Origin: Chitinophaga terrae (ex Kim and Jung 2007)
GTDB taxonomy: Bacteria; Bacteroidota; Bacteroidia; Chitinophagales; Chitinophagaceae
Reading direction: 5' to 3'
Assembly: GCF_900107795.1 (NCBI RefSeq)
Contig: NZ_FNRL01000021.1
Span: 1 to 64,000, forward strand
DNA: 64,000 nt
Under the pieces are notes generated by a model. It did no database searches and was not told where the DNA came from. It saw only the letters and a program-made list of their open reading frames with translations. The position numbers and the translations under genes were made by a program. Of the stretch, positions 41,313-50,409 are shown one piece after another (the stretch's first letter is position 1; every line of letters starts with the position of its first letter).

Positions 41313-43193
41313 TCAGTCTTGTGTTCCATTGTGAATTTTTCTATGGCATCCCACACACACCGCCAAAGTTTTCCTCTTTCTGCCAATCATCAGAACTTCC
41401 CAGCGTTCTTTACCTTTAAGGTCTTTGAGTCGTCTGATGTGGTGCATTTGAAGATTTTCTTCAGCTCCACACATTTCACATTTACAAGCTTTTAACCTAT
41501 CGATTAGGCTTGTTCTCGTATTTGTGATGATGGATGTGTTTGGTATTTGATCAAAGACGTGAGATCGAGAAGGTTCTTTACGTTTGAAGCCTTGGTTATA
41601 GAATACTCGGTACTTCGTTTCCCCATTTTTATTGGTAAAGGGGATGGCGAAATCCTTGTTACGCATATACTGACTTAGTATTTTCGCTTTCGAAGTGTTA
41701 TGCTTCGCCGCGAGTGTCTTATACATGCTGTACTCCATAATATAACTGAAGTCACTAATGATGTTGCTGTTATTGGCAATGCTGAAATAATTGTAGAAGC
41801 CTCTGATTTGAGCATTATAGGTTTCCAGTATTTCAAGGTCATCATGGTTACGCAAGTATGGTCTTCCTTTCGGTTGCCATATTTCTTTCCCATCGATGTA
41901 TTTGAACCAAACTGCCTGATATTCAATCAGCTTTTTCCTGATAGTTTCCTGCGTAATGCTTAATACTATTCTGTTATTAAACAATCGGCTTGGTCTACCA
42001 GTAGCATCCCTTTTTGTCTGATTGGATTTACGTATATAAACTTCATATCCCAGAAATTTAGCTGGTTTGGTAGCGTGTGTAATGAGTGTTTTCTCATCAG
42101 ATAGTTCGAGTTGGAGTTCATTAAACAGGAATTGCTTAATGTCTTCTTTAACTCGTTCACATTCTTTTTTGCTACCGATAACACCGAGGATAAAGTCATC
42201 GGCATACCTAACATACTTCAGTCGTTTAAACGTTTCGTCCATTTCATCCTGACTGGGGATGAGGATTCTACTTTTGTCTATCTTCTTGATTTCTCGAATG
42301 ATAGCTTTCTTGGCATCATTATTTTCTTCCGTTTCCAGCTTCTTAGTGATGTACCTTTTTCTGCACTCCAGCTTTCTGTACTCTGGAGTTCTGCTTCTTT
42401 TCTCACCCTCATTAAATGATTGGATATATCTTTTTACGTATTTGTCTAACTTATCAAGGTATATGTTTGCCAGTATTGGGCTTACGATACCACCTTGCGG
42501 TGTTCCACTATACGTATTGTTGAATATCCATTTGTCAAGATAGCCCGCATTTAGAAGCTTTCTTATAAGCCTAATAAATCTGTCGTCGGAGATGCGTTCC
42601 TTCAATATGTTAATCATGACATCATGATTAATGTTATCAAAGAAGCCTTTTATATCTCCCTCAACAAACCATTTAACTCCAATGAATGATTTTTGAATAT
42701 CGGATAGAGCTGTGTGGCAGCTTCGTTCCGACCTGAAACCATGAGAACTGTGTTCAAACTGTCCTTCGTAAATGGCTTCCAGTATCATCCTGATTACCTC
42801 CTGAACTAACTTGTCATCAAATGATGGGATGCCGAGCGGACGCATTTTCCCGTTCCTCTTAGGAATGTAAGTTCTCTTAGAGGGAAAGGGTTGATACGTT
42901 TCGTTCTTTAGCGAATCAACCAACTGATTTATGCGTTCTATACTCATATCATCAATGGTTTTACCATCAGCACCTTGTGTCATGTTTCCTTGTTTGGCGT
43001 ATATTTTCTGATACGCTACGTAGAACATTTCACTGTTAAACAGAATCCTGTAGAGTCTTTCAAACTTGTAGTTTACATCTCTACTATGCCTTGACAGACT
43101 GTTTAATACTAATTGTGGATTTCTCATAATGTCTCTCACATTTTCCATTCTTTGTATTAAATAATTACTACTGCCTCCCTTCGCCATGTACAA
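41313..43193 (-). CDS. ltrA: Group II intron reverse transcriptase/maturase with HNH endonuclease
   Basis: 626 residues (the start may also be the Met before ENVRDIM). The RT domain has RTYIPKRNGKMRPLGIPSFDDKLVQ, GFRSERSCHTAL, EGDIKGFFDNI, GTPQGGIVSPILANIYLD and the active-site YADDF. A maturase (X) region follows (LEILETYNAQIRGFYNYF). A C-terminal HNH zinc-finger nuclease has CxxC pairs and His residues (CEMCGAEE, MHHIRRLKDLKG, CVGCHRKIH). All catalytic motifs are intact, so the intron looks active for splicing and retrohoming. Confidence 0.95.
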   Translation of the reverse strand: MYMAKGGSSNYLIQRMENVRDIMRNPQLVLNSLSRHSRDVNYKFERLYRILFNSEMFYVAYQKIYAKQGNMTQGADGKTIDDMSIERINQLVDSLKNETYQPFPSKRTYIPKRNGKMRPLGIPSFDDKLVQEVIRMILEAIYEGQFEHSSHGFRSERSCHTALSDIQKSFIGVKWFVEGDIKGFFDNINHDVMINILKERISDDRFIRLIRKLLNAGYLDKWIFNNTYSGTPQGGIVSPILANIYLDKLDKYVKRYIQSFNEGEKRSRTPEYRKLECRKRYITKKLETEENNDAKKAIIREIKKIDKSRILIPSQDEMDETFKRLKYVRYADDFILGVIGSKKECERVKEDIKQFLFNELQLELSDEKTLITHATKPAKFLGYEVYIRKSNQTKRDATGRPSRLFNNRIVLSITQETIRKKLIEYQAVWFKYIDGKEIWQPKGRPYLRNHDDLEILETYNAQIRGFYNYFSIANNSNIISDFSYIMEYSMYKTLAAKHNTSKAKILSQYMRNKDFAIPFTNKNGETKYRVFYNQGFKRKEPSRSHVFDQIPNTSIITNTRTSLIDRLKACKCEMCGAEENLQMHHIRRLKDLKGKERWEVLMIGRKRKTLAVCVGCHRKIHNGTQD

Positions 43194-43694
43194 GGCTTTC
43201 CCTTGCTCGGACTACTACGGAGGCTCCGTTGCCATGTCGGATATTCAGAGACTACTCTCATAGCCACGCCAGTGGCATTCCGATTTAGGCAATCCCCGTT
43301 TAGGTATGTATTAACCTGGCATGATAAACTGTCGGATACGACTTCCGTCTGTTACTACTTACTGTAGTTGCGCTGTGGTAGGTTTAAACCTCGTTCCCCA
43401 TGAAGCACTGAGAACGTGTACCACAGAATGACGATTTATAATTACCTTACGTCATTGCTTGCCTGCTAACCGCTTAGACTATCGTTCAATTAATCAGAAC
43501 TTTATCCTCGTGTTTATCCTTTTATCTCACCATTCAGTCGCAGTTTGGTAATTAACTGACTTATGACTTTTCCGACATGCTACACTCCCTGTCCGGTTTC
43601 CCTTTCAGATAAGTCGGCTGATAATAGACTTTATCTAAACCTTTGTCTAACAACTTGCCAAAGTTGTATTTAACACATACCCTTACGGGCGCAC

Positions 43695-43934
43695 CTTCAT
43701 CAATCCGTGTTCACCGTACTTACCGTTTAATGCGAATGTTTGCCACACAATGAGCGATGCACCGCCTGCACCGATGAACAGGCACAGGTATGAGTTTGCA
43801 CCTGCCATGTACATAATCATCACGAGGATGAGTACACCGAGCAAGCCTCCTGCGAAAATGAACAGGTACTGTGCTTTCAAACCTTTGAACTCAACTGTCC
43901 TGCCGATACCTTTGTTAATGTTGTAATTACTCAT
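43695..43934 (-). CDS. traF: traF exon 1 (N-terminus of interrupted TraF)
   Basis: Eighty codons from ATG 43934 (the Met two codons upstream is possible): SNYNINKGIGRTVEFKGLKA, two membrane helices (LFIFAGGLLGVLILVMIMYM and YLCLFIGAGGASLIVWQTF), and the conserved LNGKYGEHGLMK, after which the intron begins. DUF4133/TraF is a VirB3-like membrane protein needed for mating. Without splicing the chain would end three codons into the intron. Confidence 0.9.
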
Positions 43935-43944
43935 GGGCATCGGT

Positions 43945-44250
43945 TTACAGGAAGAATGAACGAAGAATGGTAGCAGCTACAATCAAGAAGATACACGCAC
44001 CGAACCAACTCGCTGCGGTCTTCGAGGTGTCCGGGTCGCCACTACTGAATTTGTTGTAAACTTTCACACCTCCGATTAACCCGACCACAGCCCCAATCGC
44101 ATAAATTAATTTGGTTGCAGGGTCGAAATAAGACGTTACCATTTGCGTGGCTTCCTGAATACCAGCCGAGCCGTTCCCTTGTGCAAACACACCAAATGCC
44201 GACAGCAGCGCAATGCCTGTCAGCAATACTTTTTTGCTTTGTTTTTCCAT
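43945..44250 (-). CDS. traE: Conjugative transfer protein TraE (DUF4134)
   Basis: 101 residues: a signal peptide (LLTGIALLSAFGVFAQ) and two membrane helices (LIYAIGAVVGLIGGVKVYN, and FGACIFLIVAATILRSFF) around the motif SSGDPDTSKTAASW. This is VirB2-like, the likely pilus/channel subunit. It is the first gene of the traE-to-traQ transcription unit, divergent from the cargo gene at 44484. Confidence 0.92.
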   Translation of the reverse strand: MEKQSKKVLLTGIALLSAFGVFAQGNGSAGIQEATQMVTSYFDPATKLIYAIGAVVGLIGGVKVYNKFSSGDPDTSKTAASWFGACIFLIVAATILRSFFL

Positions 44251-44483
44251 AATTTGAATGAATTATTTTGTTACACTTTCCCGCCACTTGCGGGCTTTCG
44301 GGACAAAAGTGTCAGGAAAAACAAGGCACAATAACGATGTGTCTTTCAGTGGAATTACTTGGCAGTGAGTGGCGTTTTGAACGAACTACTACTACTGTCT
44401 AAATCATGTCACAGAATGGTTTATCTTCTCTATCAAATTAGTTTATGTTATTTTAGCAGTAATAATATTTACTCTAATTGAAC

Positions 44484-45287
44484 ATGAAACTTTCGGACTT
44501 AACAATAGAAAGCATAAAGGAATTTATATCAGGTGATAATCAACTAACGCCACGTTTGACAGGTGAAAAAATTTTGAAACTGTTTAATCATGTGGGGTTC
44601 AAAGACGTTTATAAATATGGTGACGGAGGGATGCCAAACAGCCTTAGCAGAAATGCGTATGTTTTAGAAAAACTATATGAAATAAATGGTCGAAAAGAGA
44701 TGGTTCAACTGTTGCAGATAGTTTTCGACCCAAGACATTTCGCCCAAGATGCTTCAAAGGATATAAAGGTAGCGGTAGAACAAATTAACCCGCTCTTACA
44801 ACAGGATGGCTATAGGCTTGAAGACTTCGAAGGAAAGTATAAAATTATTGGTGCGGACTTGCCGGAAAATATTGAAGTAGAAGTTCATTTTGAAGATATA
44901 GAGGCACAGATTGTTGAACAAATTCGAGCCGCGAGATTTTCAATTTGGGTAGCGGTTGCATGGTTTACAAACAAGACATTAATGAGAGAGTTATATAATC
45001 GAAAGCAAGAAGGGATTAACGTCCGTGTTGTTGTTTTGGATGATGAGATTAATACAAAGTACGGTTTTGAGTATGAGAAGTTTTTTGAAACGAAAAGAGT
45101 TCCTAAAAGTGGGCAGTATGAGAATATAATGCACCATAAGTTTTGTGTAATTGATTTAAAGACAGTTATTCATGGGTCATATAATTGGACATCAAAAGCA
45201 AACTGGAACAGAGAAACAGCAAGTGTTGAAAATAGCCGTGAGTTAGCAGAGAAATATGCTTCCGAATTTATCAGTCTTATTAAATAG
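44484..45287 (+). CDS. PLD-family nuclease with AbiJ-type N-terminal region (cargo)
   Basis: 267 residues from ATG 44484. The C-terminal phospholipase D-like domain (about 130-267) has one HKD motif: His217, Lys219 and Asp224 in HHKFCVID, then HGSYNWT. A single HKD is typical of dimeric PLD nucleases. The N-terminal 125 residues (LTGEKILKLFNHVGF, then FEGKYKIIGAD) resemble the N-terminal specificity domains of abortive-infection proteins. The gene is AT-rich, oriented against the tra operon and inserted between traE and traD, so it is cargo. A DNA or RNA-cleaving defence role is inferred. Confidence 0.75.
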   Translation: MKLSDLTIESIKEFISGDNQLTPRLTGEKILKLFNHVGFKDVYKYGDGGMPNSLSRNAYVLEKLYEINGRKEMVQLLQIVFDPRHFAQDASKDIKVAVEQINPLLQQDGYRLEDFEGKYKIIGADLPENIEVEVHFEDIEAQIVEQIRAARFSIWVAVAWFTNKTLMRELYNRKQEGINVRVVVLDDEINTKYGFEYEKFFETKRVPKSGQYENIMHHKFCVIDLKTVIHGSYNWTSKANWNRETASVENSRELAEKYASEFISLIK

Positions 45288-45320
45288 TAGTTTCCAATAA
45301 AATTAAAAGAGAAAATAGTA

Positions 45321-46121
45321 ATGACAAGTATTAAACGCCCAATGTTTGAAGCGCACGTATTGGAAGGATTATGTAGAACTATTGGAGATACTTCAGATGG
45401 TTTGACAGGTGCGGAGATAGGGCAAATCCTTTTAAACGCTAACATCCCAGATATTGACCCTCAAAACACAAAATGGAGAAGATTATATTCAGCATTTGCA
45501 GATTGGCAGAATAAACACCAATGCTCAAACCATATATTAAAATTTATTCAAGATGCTTTGCAACCAGTGAGGTATATCGGAAAAGAAGAAACTTTTCATA
45601 GCCGCAGGTTAGAAGTCAATAAACGTTTAGCTTTTATAGGCACGGAACTTACAGAGCAAGGCAAATTTAGATTGGTCGAAAAAGCCACAACAATTGCAGA
45701 AGCTGAACAACGTGCCAGTCGTTTAAAACATAAGTTGGAAAACAGAAATGTTCATGCTACAATATTTGAATATTGTAAGGCAGAATTATTGGTTGAAAAC
45801 TACTTTCATTCAGTTTTTGAGGCTACTAAAAGTATTGCAGACCGATTAAGGGCAATGACCGGGCTTTATGCAGATGGCAATGCTTTAGCAGAAACTTCAT
45901 TTTCTACCAGTAACCCATTGGTTAAAATTAATCACTTAAAAACAGATACGGACAGAAGCGAGCATTTAGGATTATGTAACCTAATTAAAGGAATGTTCGG
46001 CTTAATCAGAAATTCAACGGCGCATGAGCCTAAAATCAAATTTGAAATTACCGAAGACGAGGCTTTGGATGTTTTGAACACCATATCCTACATTCATAAA
46101 AGGCTTGATAAAGCTATATAA
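45321..46121 (+). CDS. TIGR02391 (Ymh/HEPN) protein, candidate abortive-infection effector
   Basis: 266 residues. The N-terminal region (about 20-115) looks like an AbiJ-type domain: LTGAEIGQILLNANIPDIDP, KWRRLYSAFADWQ, NKRLAFIG. The C-terminal TIGR02391 domain (about 145-265) contains the HEPN ribonuclease signature R-x4-H (Arg230 to His235 in LIRNSTAHEP). HEPN proteins of this sort cut RNA and often act in phage or plasmid defence. It lies 33 bp after the PLD gene on the same strand; the two probably work together or as a stacked defence cassette. Confidence 0.8.
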   Translation: MTSIKRPMFEAHVLEGLCRTIGDTSDGLTGAEIGQILLNANIPDIDPQNTKWRRLYSAFADWQNKHQCSNHILKFIQDALQPVRYIGKEETFHSRRLEVNKRLAFIGTELTEQGKFRLVEKATTIAEAEQRASRLKHKLENRNVHATIFEYCKAELLVENYFHSVFEATKSIADRLRAMTGLYADGNALAETSFSTSNPLVKINHLKTDTDRSEHLGLCNLIKGMFGLIRNSTAHEPKIKFEITEDEALDVLNTISYIHKRLDKAI

Positions 46122-46138
46122 AACAAAAGGGAGTTTGC

Positions 46139-46777
46139 TTACACAAACTCCCCAATGTCGAAACCCTCTACACTACTTTTCCGCTCATCGGAAGAACCGA
46201 AATCCGTTCCGGCAGGGAGGCTTCTATCCAACAACTCCGCAATCTTTCGTGAAGCCCCTGCTATGGAGTTTTCGAGCAGACTAAACAATTCGGTTCCCTG
46301 CATTCGCTGAACTATATCGACCGCTTTTTGTTGAGAGGCAGCTTCCAGTACATCCTGCTGAAGCAATGCCCCCACGGTTGTCAGTTCCTCGTAGGTAACC
46401 CCTGTGGCAAACCCATTGTCGCTGTTCGGCATTCCCTGTTCTTCCCATTCCTCGTCCTCATTCTCAAAATCGGAAACAGGTGCACTCCCAAAAACATCAT
46501 CCAATTCCTCCGGCGGAATTTCCCTCGCAAAACCTGTTTCGTGGGTTTCTGTTTCAAAATTATCAGGTATATCTTCCTGTTTTTCTTTTTGGCGTTGAGT
46601 GGCGGCAGTTGGCACTCTGTGGCGTTCTGTGGGCTTTGGCTTGCCCATTATTTCCGGCAAATCCCGATTGGTCACAGGTTGCTGTTGTTTGTTTTTCACC
46701 ACTTTTTTAATGATGATTTTGTCTTTTGCCAGCAGCACAATAACAATGAGCAGACAGATAACAATTACAATTTCCAT
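46139..46777 (-). CDS. traD: Transfer-associated protein TraD-like
   Basis: 212 residues: an N-terminal membrane anchor (IVIVICLLIVIVLLA), a basic then acidic disordered linker rich in Glu/Asp (about 35-120) and a helical C-terminus (YEELTTVGALLQQDVLEAASQQKAVDIVQRM). It matches the TraD-type (DUF4122-like) gene that normally stands between the DUF3408 gene and traE in CTn elements. Here the cargo pair separates it from traE. Confidence 0.7.
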   Translation of the reverse strand: MEIVIVICLLIVIVLLAKDKIIIKKVVKNKQQQPVTNRDLPEIMGKPKPTERHRVPTAATQRQKEKQEDIPDNFETETHETGFAREIPPEELDDVFGSAPVSDFENEDEEWEEQGMPNSDNGFATGVTYEELTTVGALLQQDVLEAASQQKAVDIVQRMQGTELFSLLENSIAGASRKIAELLDRSLPAGTDFGSSDERKSSVEGFDIGEFV

Positions 46778-46779
46778 GA

Positions 46780-47193
46780 CTATAAAATAGGTTTATACTT
46801 TTCGTTAAAACTTTTGGTAATGTCTTCGCCAAATTCCTGAAAATGGTATTCCAGCAGGTTATCGAGATAGGCGTATATCGTTATCTTATCCTCACCGATG
46901 ACCTGCACGATACGGGTCAGCTTTTCGTGAAAATCGGGACGTATGTACACCGACTTCCCATAGCGGGCATTGGTTTCCGCTCTTTTGAAAAACTGTTTTT
47001 CATAGTCCGCTTCGCTGGCTTTTTTAGAACGGCTCCTTTCCCTGCTCACGGGCTTGTCCGGCTCTTTCTCCGGTTCCTGTTTTTGGGGCGGTTCAGGCGT
47101 TACATTCAAACCCTCTTTTTTTACACCATCGGCGATAATGTTCATCAAAAATTCTTCGTCTATCTCCGGCTGGTTTTTCTTTTTATTTTCCAT
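46780..47193 (-). CDS. traB: DUF3408 transfer/partition protein
   Basis: 137 residues. A disordered Pro/Glu/Lys-rich N-terminus (about 1-65) precedes a ribbon-helix-helix-like DUF3408 domain: KSVYIRPDFHEKLTRIVQVIGEDKITIYAYLDNLLEYHF. It is likely a ParB-like DNA-binding partner of the ParA protein encoded 5 bp upstream. It starts 2 bp before the traD-like gene. The letter name varies between elements. Confidence 0.82.
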   Translation of the reverse strand: MENKKKNQPEIDEEFLMNIIADGVKKEGLNVTPEPPQKQEPEKEPDKPVSRERSRSKKASEADYEKQFFKRAETNARYGKSVYIRPDFHEKLTRIVQVIGEDKITIYAYLDNLLEYHFQEFGEDITKSFNEKYKPIL

Positions 47194-47198
47194 AGGGC

Positions 47199-47972
47199 TT
47201 ACAATTTCACAGTTCTTAAAAACTCATCCATAAACAAGTCCAGTCGGCAGGCGTTCATCAATCGTTCATCGGCAGGCAGCAAGGTGGAACGGAAGACCGT
47301 TTTTGCATCGGCTTCGCCCTCTTTGCGAAAACGCTTACTATCCGTGATACGGGTACGCATAAGGTGAATACCTAAGCTGTTGATTAAGTCCTCATAAACG
47401 CTGTACAATGCGGTTCTTTCCCTTCCGTCCACTTGGTTCCAAAACAGATTAATGCTTTGAATAGAAGTTGCGCCCTGCTTTCTTACCACATCGTTAAGGA
47501 CTTGTGTAAAAATCAATGTGCTTTCCATCACTACACGGTCGGCTATGATTGGTGTAAAGATGTGGTGCATCCCAGCCAGCGTTTTCAATATCCCTGCGGA
47601 ATTAACCGTACCGGGCAGGTCGAAGAAAACCACGTCCACAGCAACGGTAGTCGATTGCAGGAATTGCTCTACTTTATCCAGTACACCGTCTGCCCGATGC
47701 TGCATAACGGGATAGGCTTTTTTGTTGATACTTGTAAACTGCTTATGAGCCAGTTTTTTGTACACCTCATTACCCATAATGCTGCTCATATCTCTTGCCC
47801 TCATTTGCATAAGGCTGTGCTGCGGAAAGTCGCAGTCGAAGACGGCAACATTATAGCCCAGCCGATAATGAAGAAGACTTGCTACCAGCGTGGTAAAAGT
47901 GCTTTTTCCTACACCTCCTTTTTGAGAGGAAAAGGCGATAAACAATGGTTGTTTCTTTGTGTCCATGTGCAT
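47199..47972 (-). CDS. traA: ParA-family ATPase TraA
   Basis: 257 residues, a deviant Walker A ATPase (FSSQKGGVGKSTFTTLVASLL) with Walker A' Asp (VAVFDCDFPQHS) and Walker B (VDVVFFDLPG). In CTnDOT-like elements this is TraA, first gene of the transfer region, perhaps positioning the element or relaxosome. The start may be the Met two codons in (47966). It is divergent from mobA across the 660-bp oriT-type region. Confidence 0.9.
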   Translation of the reverse strand: MHMDTKKQPLFIAFSSQKGGVGKSTFTTLVASLLHYRLGYNVAVFDCDFPQHSLMQMRARDMSSIMGNEVYKKLAHKQFTSINKKAYPVMQHRADGVLDKVEQFLQSTTVAVDVVFFDLPGTVNSAGILKTLAGMHHIFTPIIADRVVMESTLIFTQVLNDVVRKQGATSIQSINLFWNQVDGRERTALYSVYEDLINSLGIHLMRTRITDSKRFRKEGEADAKTVFRSTLLPADERLMNACRLDLFMDEFLRTVKL

Positions 47973-48631
47973 AACTGTTTTTAATTATCTACTTATCTAT
48001 TTATACATCGCTATACCTGTATAGCTGTTTATTCATTTATGTGCAATGGTGCAAAAGCACATTCGCACATTGTTATTTGCAGGTTGTTGTATGCGGATAT
48101 TTTTAACTGTATTGAGATAAATGCAACTGCACTTTTTTATTTGTGTATCTGCATGATTGCTTATTGCATTTTATACAGACTTGCCCACTTGCATACAGCA
48201 TTATTTACCTGATTGCCTGCCTGTGTATTTGCGTAGCTACGCAGCTACGTTGTTACATACTTACACAGGCAATCGCAAATGCCTACACAAAGAAATGCAG
48301 AGATATACCTGCTTTATTAAACCTGTCCTGTATTGGCGTTCTGTGGCGGTGTTTGGCAGAGTTTCACACTGCAATGCTTCGAGAAAGCTGCGCTTATTTT
48401 GTATTGGCTTCAATACAAAGAGTGAATGGAGAAATCATTTCAGATAAAAGGCAACAGGTGGAACGGCTACAAGCCGTTTTTTTCTGCTTTATCTAATCCG
48501 TCCCGCAGGGCGGATTTTCCTTTCACCCGAAAGGAGCAAGTTATGTTTTTAGCTGCTCGAAATAAATTCCGCATCTAAAAACAACTTGCCCTTAGCAGGG
48601 GGCTGGAAAACGCACTCCGAAGTCGTGGTTT
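47973..48631. other. Non-coding region likely to contain oriT
   Basis: 660 bp between divergent traA and mobA with no convincing gene. The left half is rich in short TGCA and TGCAT words and contains the palindromic stretch GCGTAGCTACGC (48231-48242) followed by AGCTACG. The right end holds the inverted repeat at 48536-48589 about 40 bp before the relaxosome gene. Origins of transfer in this family lie directly upstream of mobA, so this is the best oriT candidate; no nick site can be assigned by eye. Confidence 0.55.
48536..48589. repeat. Inverted repeat upstream of mobA, oriT candidate
   Basis: GCAAGTTATGTTTTTAG (48536-48552) faces CTAAAAACAACTTGC (48575-48589), identical after a two-base gap, around a 22-bp spacer. 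Further G/C-rich words (TTGCCCTTAGCAGGGGGCTGG) lie at 48585-48605. This is the usual form of a relaxase recognition hairpin. Confidence 0.5.
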
Positions 48632-49093
48632 ATGGTAATTATAATGGATAGAGATATGGAAGACAACAAAAGAAATCAAATAAGCAAGGTAGGTCGCAAA
48701 CCTAAGAAAGACCCTGCGAGACACCGTTATTCGATTAGTCTGAACGACATGGAAAATGCACAGTTCCTTACGTTGTTTGAGCAATCAGGTATGAAAGTAA
48801 TGGCGCATTTTATTACCGCCTGCATCTTTCAGAAGACAGTAAAGACCGTAAAAATTGATATGGATGCCGTGGATTTTCATACAAGGCTCACCAATTTTTA
48901 CAGCCAGTTCAGAGCCGTTGGTGTGAACTATAATCAAATCGTGAAGATACTGTACCGCAATTTCTCGGAAAAAAAGGCATCGGCGTACCTCTTTAAGTTG
49001 GAGAAACAAACCGCAGAAATGGCTTCTTTGTGCCGCCAAGTGATTGAGCTAACAGCCGAATTTGAAAAAACGCACCTGCAAAAAGACAAATAA
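48632..49093 (+). CDS. mobA: Mobilisation accessory protein MobA (relaxosome, MobC-like)
   Basis: 153 residues (starts at 48644 or 48656 are also possible). A basic N-terminus with VGRKPKKDPARHRYSISLND leads into a ribbon-helix-helix region. A helical part follows with FYSQFRAVGVNYNQIVKILYRNFSEKKASAYL, the signature of relaxosome accessory proteins (GxNxNQ-like, here GVNYNQ). It binds oriT and loads the relaxase encoded one base downstream. Confidence 0.88.
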   Translation: MVIIMDRDMEDNKRNQISKVGRKPKKDPARHRYSISLNDMENAQFLTLFEQSGMKVMAHFITACIFQKTVKTVKIDMDAVDFHTRLTNFYSQFRAVGVNYNQIVKILYRNFSEKKASAYLFKLEKQTAEMASLCRQVIELTAEFEKTHLQKDK

Positions 49094-49094
49094 G

Positions 49095-50393
49095 ATGATA
49101 GCGAAGATTGGTAAAGGCGAGAATTTGTACGGTGCTATTTCCTATAATCAGAAAAAGATTGACAGCGAAAACGGGCAGGTCTTGTTATTGAACAAGATAC
49201 CCGAAACGCTGGATAATACCTATTCAGCCAGTTATCTACACCAGCGTTTTGAGCCTTATTTATCTACCAATATCCGAACGGAGAAACCAGTGCGCCATAT
49301 ATCGCTGAACCCAGATCCTGCGGATAAGGTCAGCGATGCGCAGTTTATAGAAATGGCACAGGAATACATGGAGCGTATGGGATACGGCAACCAACCCTAT
49401 ATAGTATATAAGCATAACGATATTGAGCGTACCCATATCCATATCGTAACGGTTTGTGTAGGCATAGACGGTAAGAAGATAAGCGACAGTTACGACCACC
49501 CGCAGTCAATGGCAATTTGCAGGGATTTAGAACAGAAGTACAACCTGATGCCCGCCACCGAAAAGCAGCGCACCGGAAACGAACAGGCATTCCGTCCGGT
49601 GGATTACAGAGCTGGGGACGTTAAGAGTCAAATTGCATCGGTCGTAAGATACCTGCCGAAGTATTACCAATACCAAAGCATCGGGGCTTACAATGCTTTG
49701 CTTTCCCTGTTTAATATTACGGCAGAGGAAGTAAAAGGCGAACTGCACGGGCAACCCAAAAACGGGCTGGTGTATTTCGCCCTGAATGAGCAGAAAGAAA
49801 AAGCCAGCAATCCATTTAAGGCATCCCTTTTCGGCAAACACGCAGGATTGGACGAACTGCAAAACCATTTCAAACAGGCTAAGGAAAAAATGAAAGGCGA
49901 CCCTGCAAGAGCCATCCTCAAAAACACCATTGAGGCAGCGATGCACACCGCTACCAATGAAGCTGATTTTAAAAAGCAACTGACGGAGCAGGGCATCAAT
50001 ACCGTAGTACGCCGCAATGACGAGGGGCGCATTTACGGCATGACCTTTATTGACCACGAAAGCCGTACCGTTTGGAACGGTTCAGCTTTGGACAAAAACC
50101 TATCTGCGAATGTATTTAATGATTGGTGGAAAGATGCAGCAGTGGAACAACGCCAAACCATAGAGCAGAACAGCACCACCGATTTACCAGCAGCAGGCAA
50201 AAACAATGCTGATGAAAAAGAAGAAACGCACGGGCTTTTTGACTTCCTGAATAAAGAGCAGCCGACCGATGATTTCGGATTGATAGACGGATTGGGCGGG
50301 TTGCTGCCGGAAGCGCAGGGCGAGGATTACGAGGAACACGCGTTTGCCAACCGTATGAAGAAAAAGAAGAAAAGACGAGGGAGACAACAATAA
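49095..50393 (+). CDS. mobB: Relaxase MobB (MOBP-type)
   Basis: 432 residues from ATG 49095, one base after the mobA stop. It begins IAKIGKGENLYGAISYNQKK. Relaxase motif III reads IERTHIHIVTVCVGIDGKKI (His-x-His metal site), and an upstream RHISLNPDP segment is motif I-adjacent. The catalytic tyrosine lies in the N-terminal part, where several Tyr occur. It nicks oriT and stays bound to the 5' end during transfer. The C-terminus is basic (KKKKKRRGRQQ). Confidence 0.9.
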   Translation: MIAKIGKGENLYGAISYNQKKIDSENGQVLLLNKIPETLDNTYSASYLHQRFEPYLSTNIRTEKPVRHISLNPDPADKVSDAQFIEMAQEYMERMGYGNQPYIVYKHNDIERTHIHIVTVCVGIDGKKISDSYDHPQSMAICRDLEQKYNLMPATEKQRTGNEQAFRPVDYRAGDVKSQIASVVRYLPKYYQYQSIGAYNALLSLFNITAEEVKGELHGQPKNGLVYFALNEQKEKASNPFKASLFGKHAGLDELQNHFKQAKEKMKGDPARAILKNTIEAAMHTATNEADFKKQLTEQGINTVVRRNDEGRIYGMTFIDHESRTVWNGSALDKNLSANVFNDWWKDAAVEQRQTIEQNSTTDLPAAGKNNADEKEETHGLFDFLNKEQPTDDFGLIDGLGGLLPEAQGEDYEEHAFANRMKKKKKRRGRQQ

Positions 50394-50409
50394 TATTTCA
50401 TTTGACCAT

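Larger units (their letters stand above)
41204..43694 (-). mobile_element. Complete group II intron in traF
   Basis: 2,491 bp. The 5' end is GTGCGCCCGTAAGG at 43694, matching the GUGYG rule. The 3' end is ...TATCCTAC at 41204, matching the AY rule. Domain V is at 41298-41265, and a domain VI stem (GAAACC with GGGTTTC, GGAT with ATCC) lies between it and the 3' end. The last six exon bases, ATGAAG, can pair with CTTCAT at 43405-43400, a fitting EBS1 in domain I. The intron encodes an LtrA-type protein. Both junctions keep the traF frame. Confidence 0.92.

Noticed and set aside
41204..41386. Open frame continuing exon 2 of traF upstream into the intron
   Set aside because: It covers intron domains V and VI. 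The conserved TraF sequence starts exactly at the intron 3' junction, so it is not a separate gene.
48143..48496. 117-codon open frame in the oriT region
   Set aside because: Composition follows the repeated TGCA-type words of the DNA, with many Cys and His without pattern; overlapping frames are equally open. More likely non-coding.
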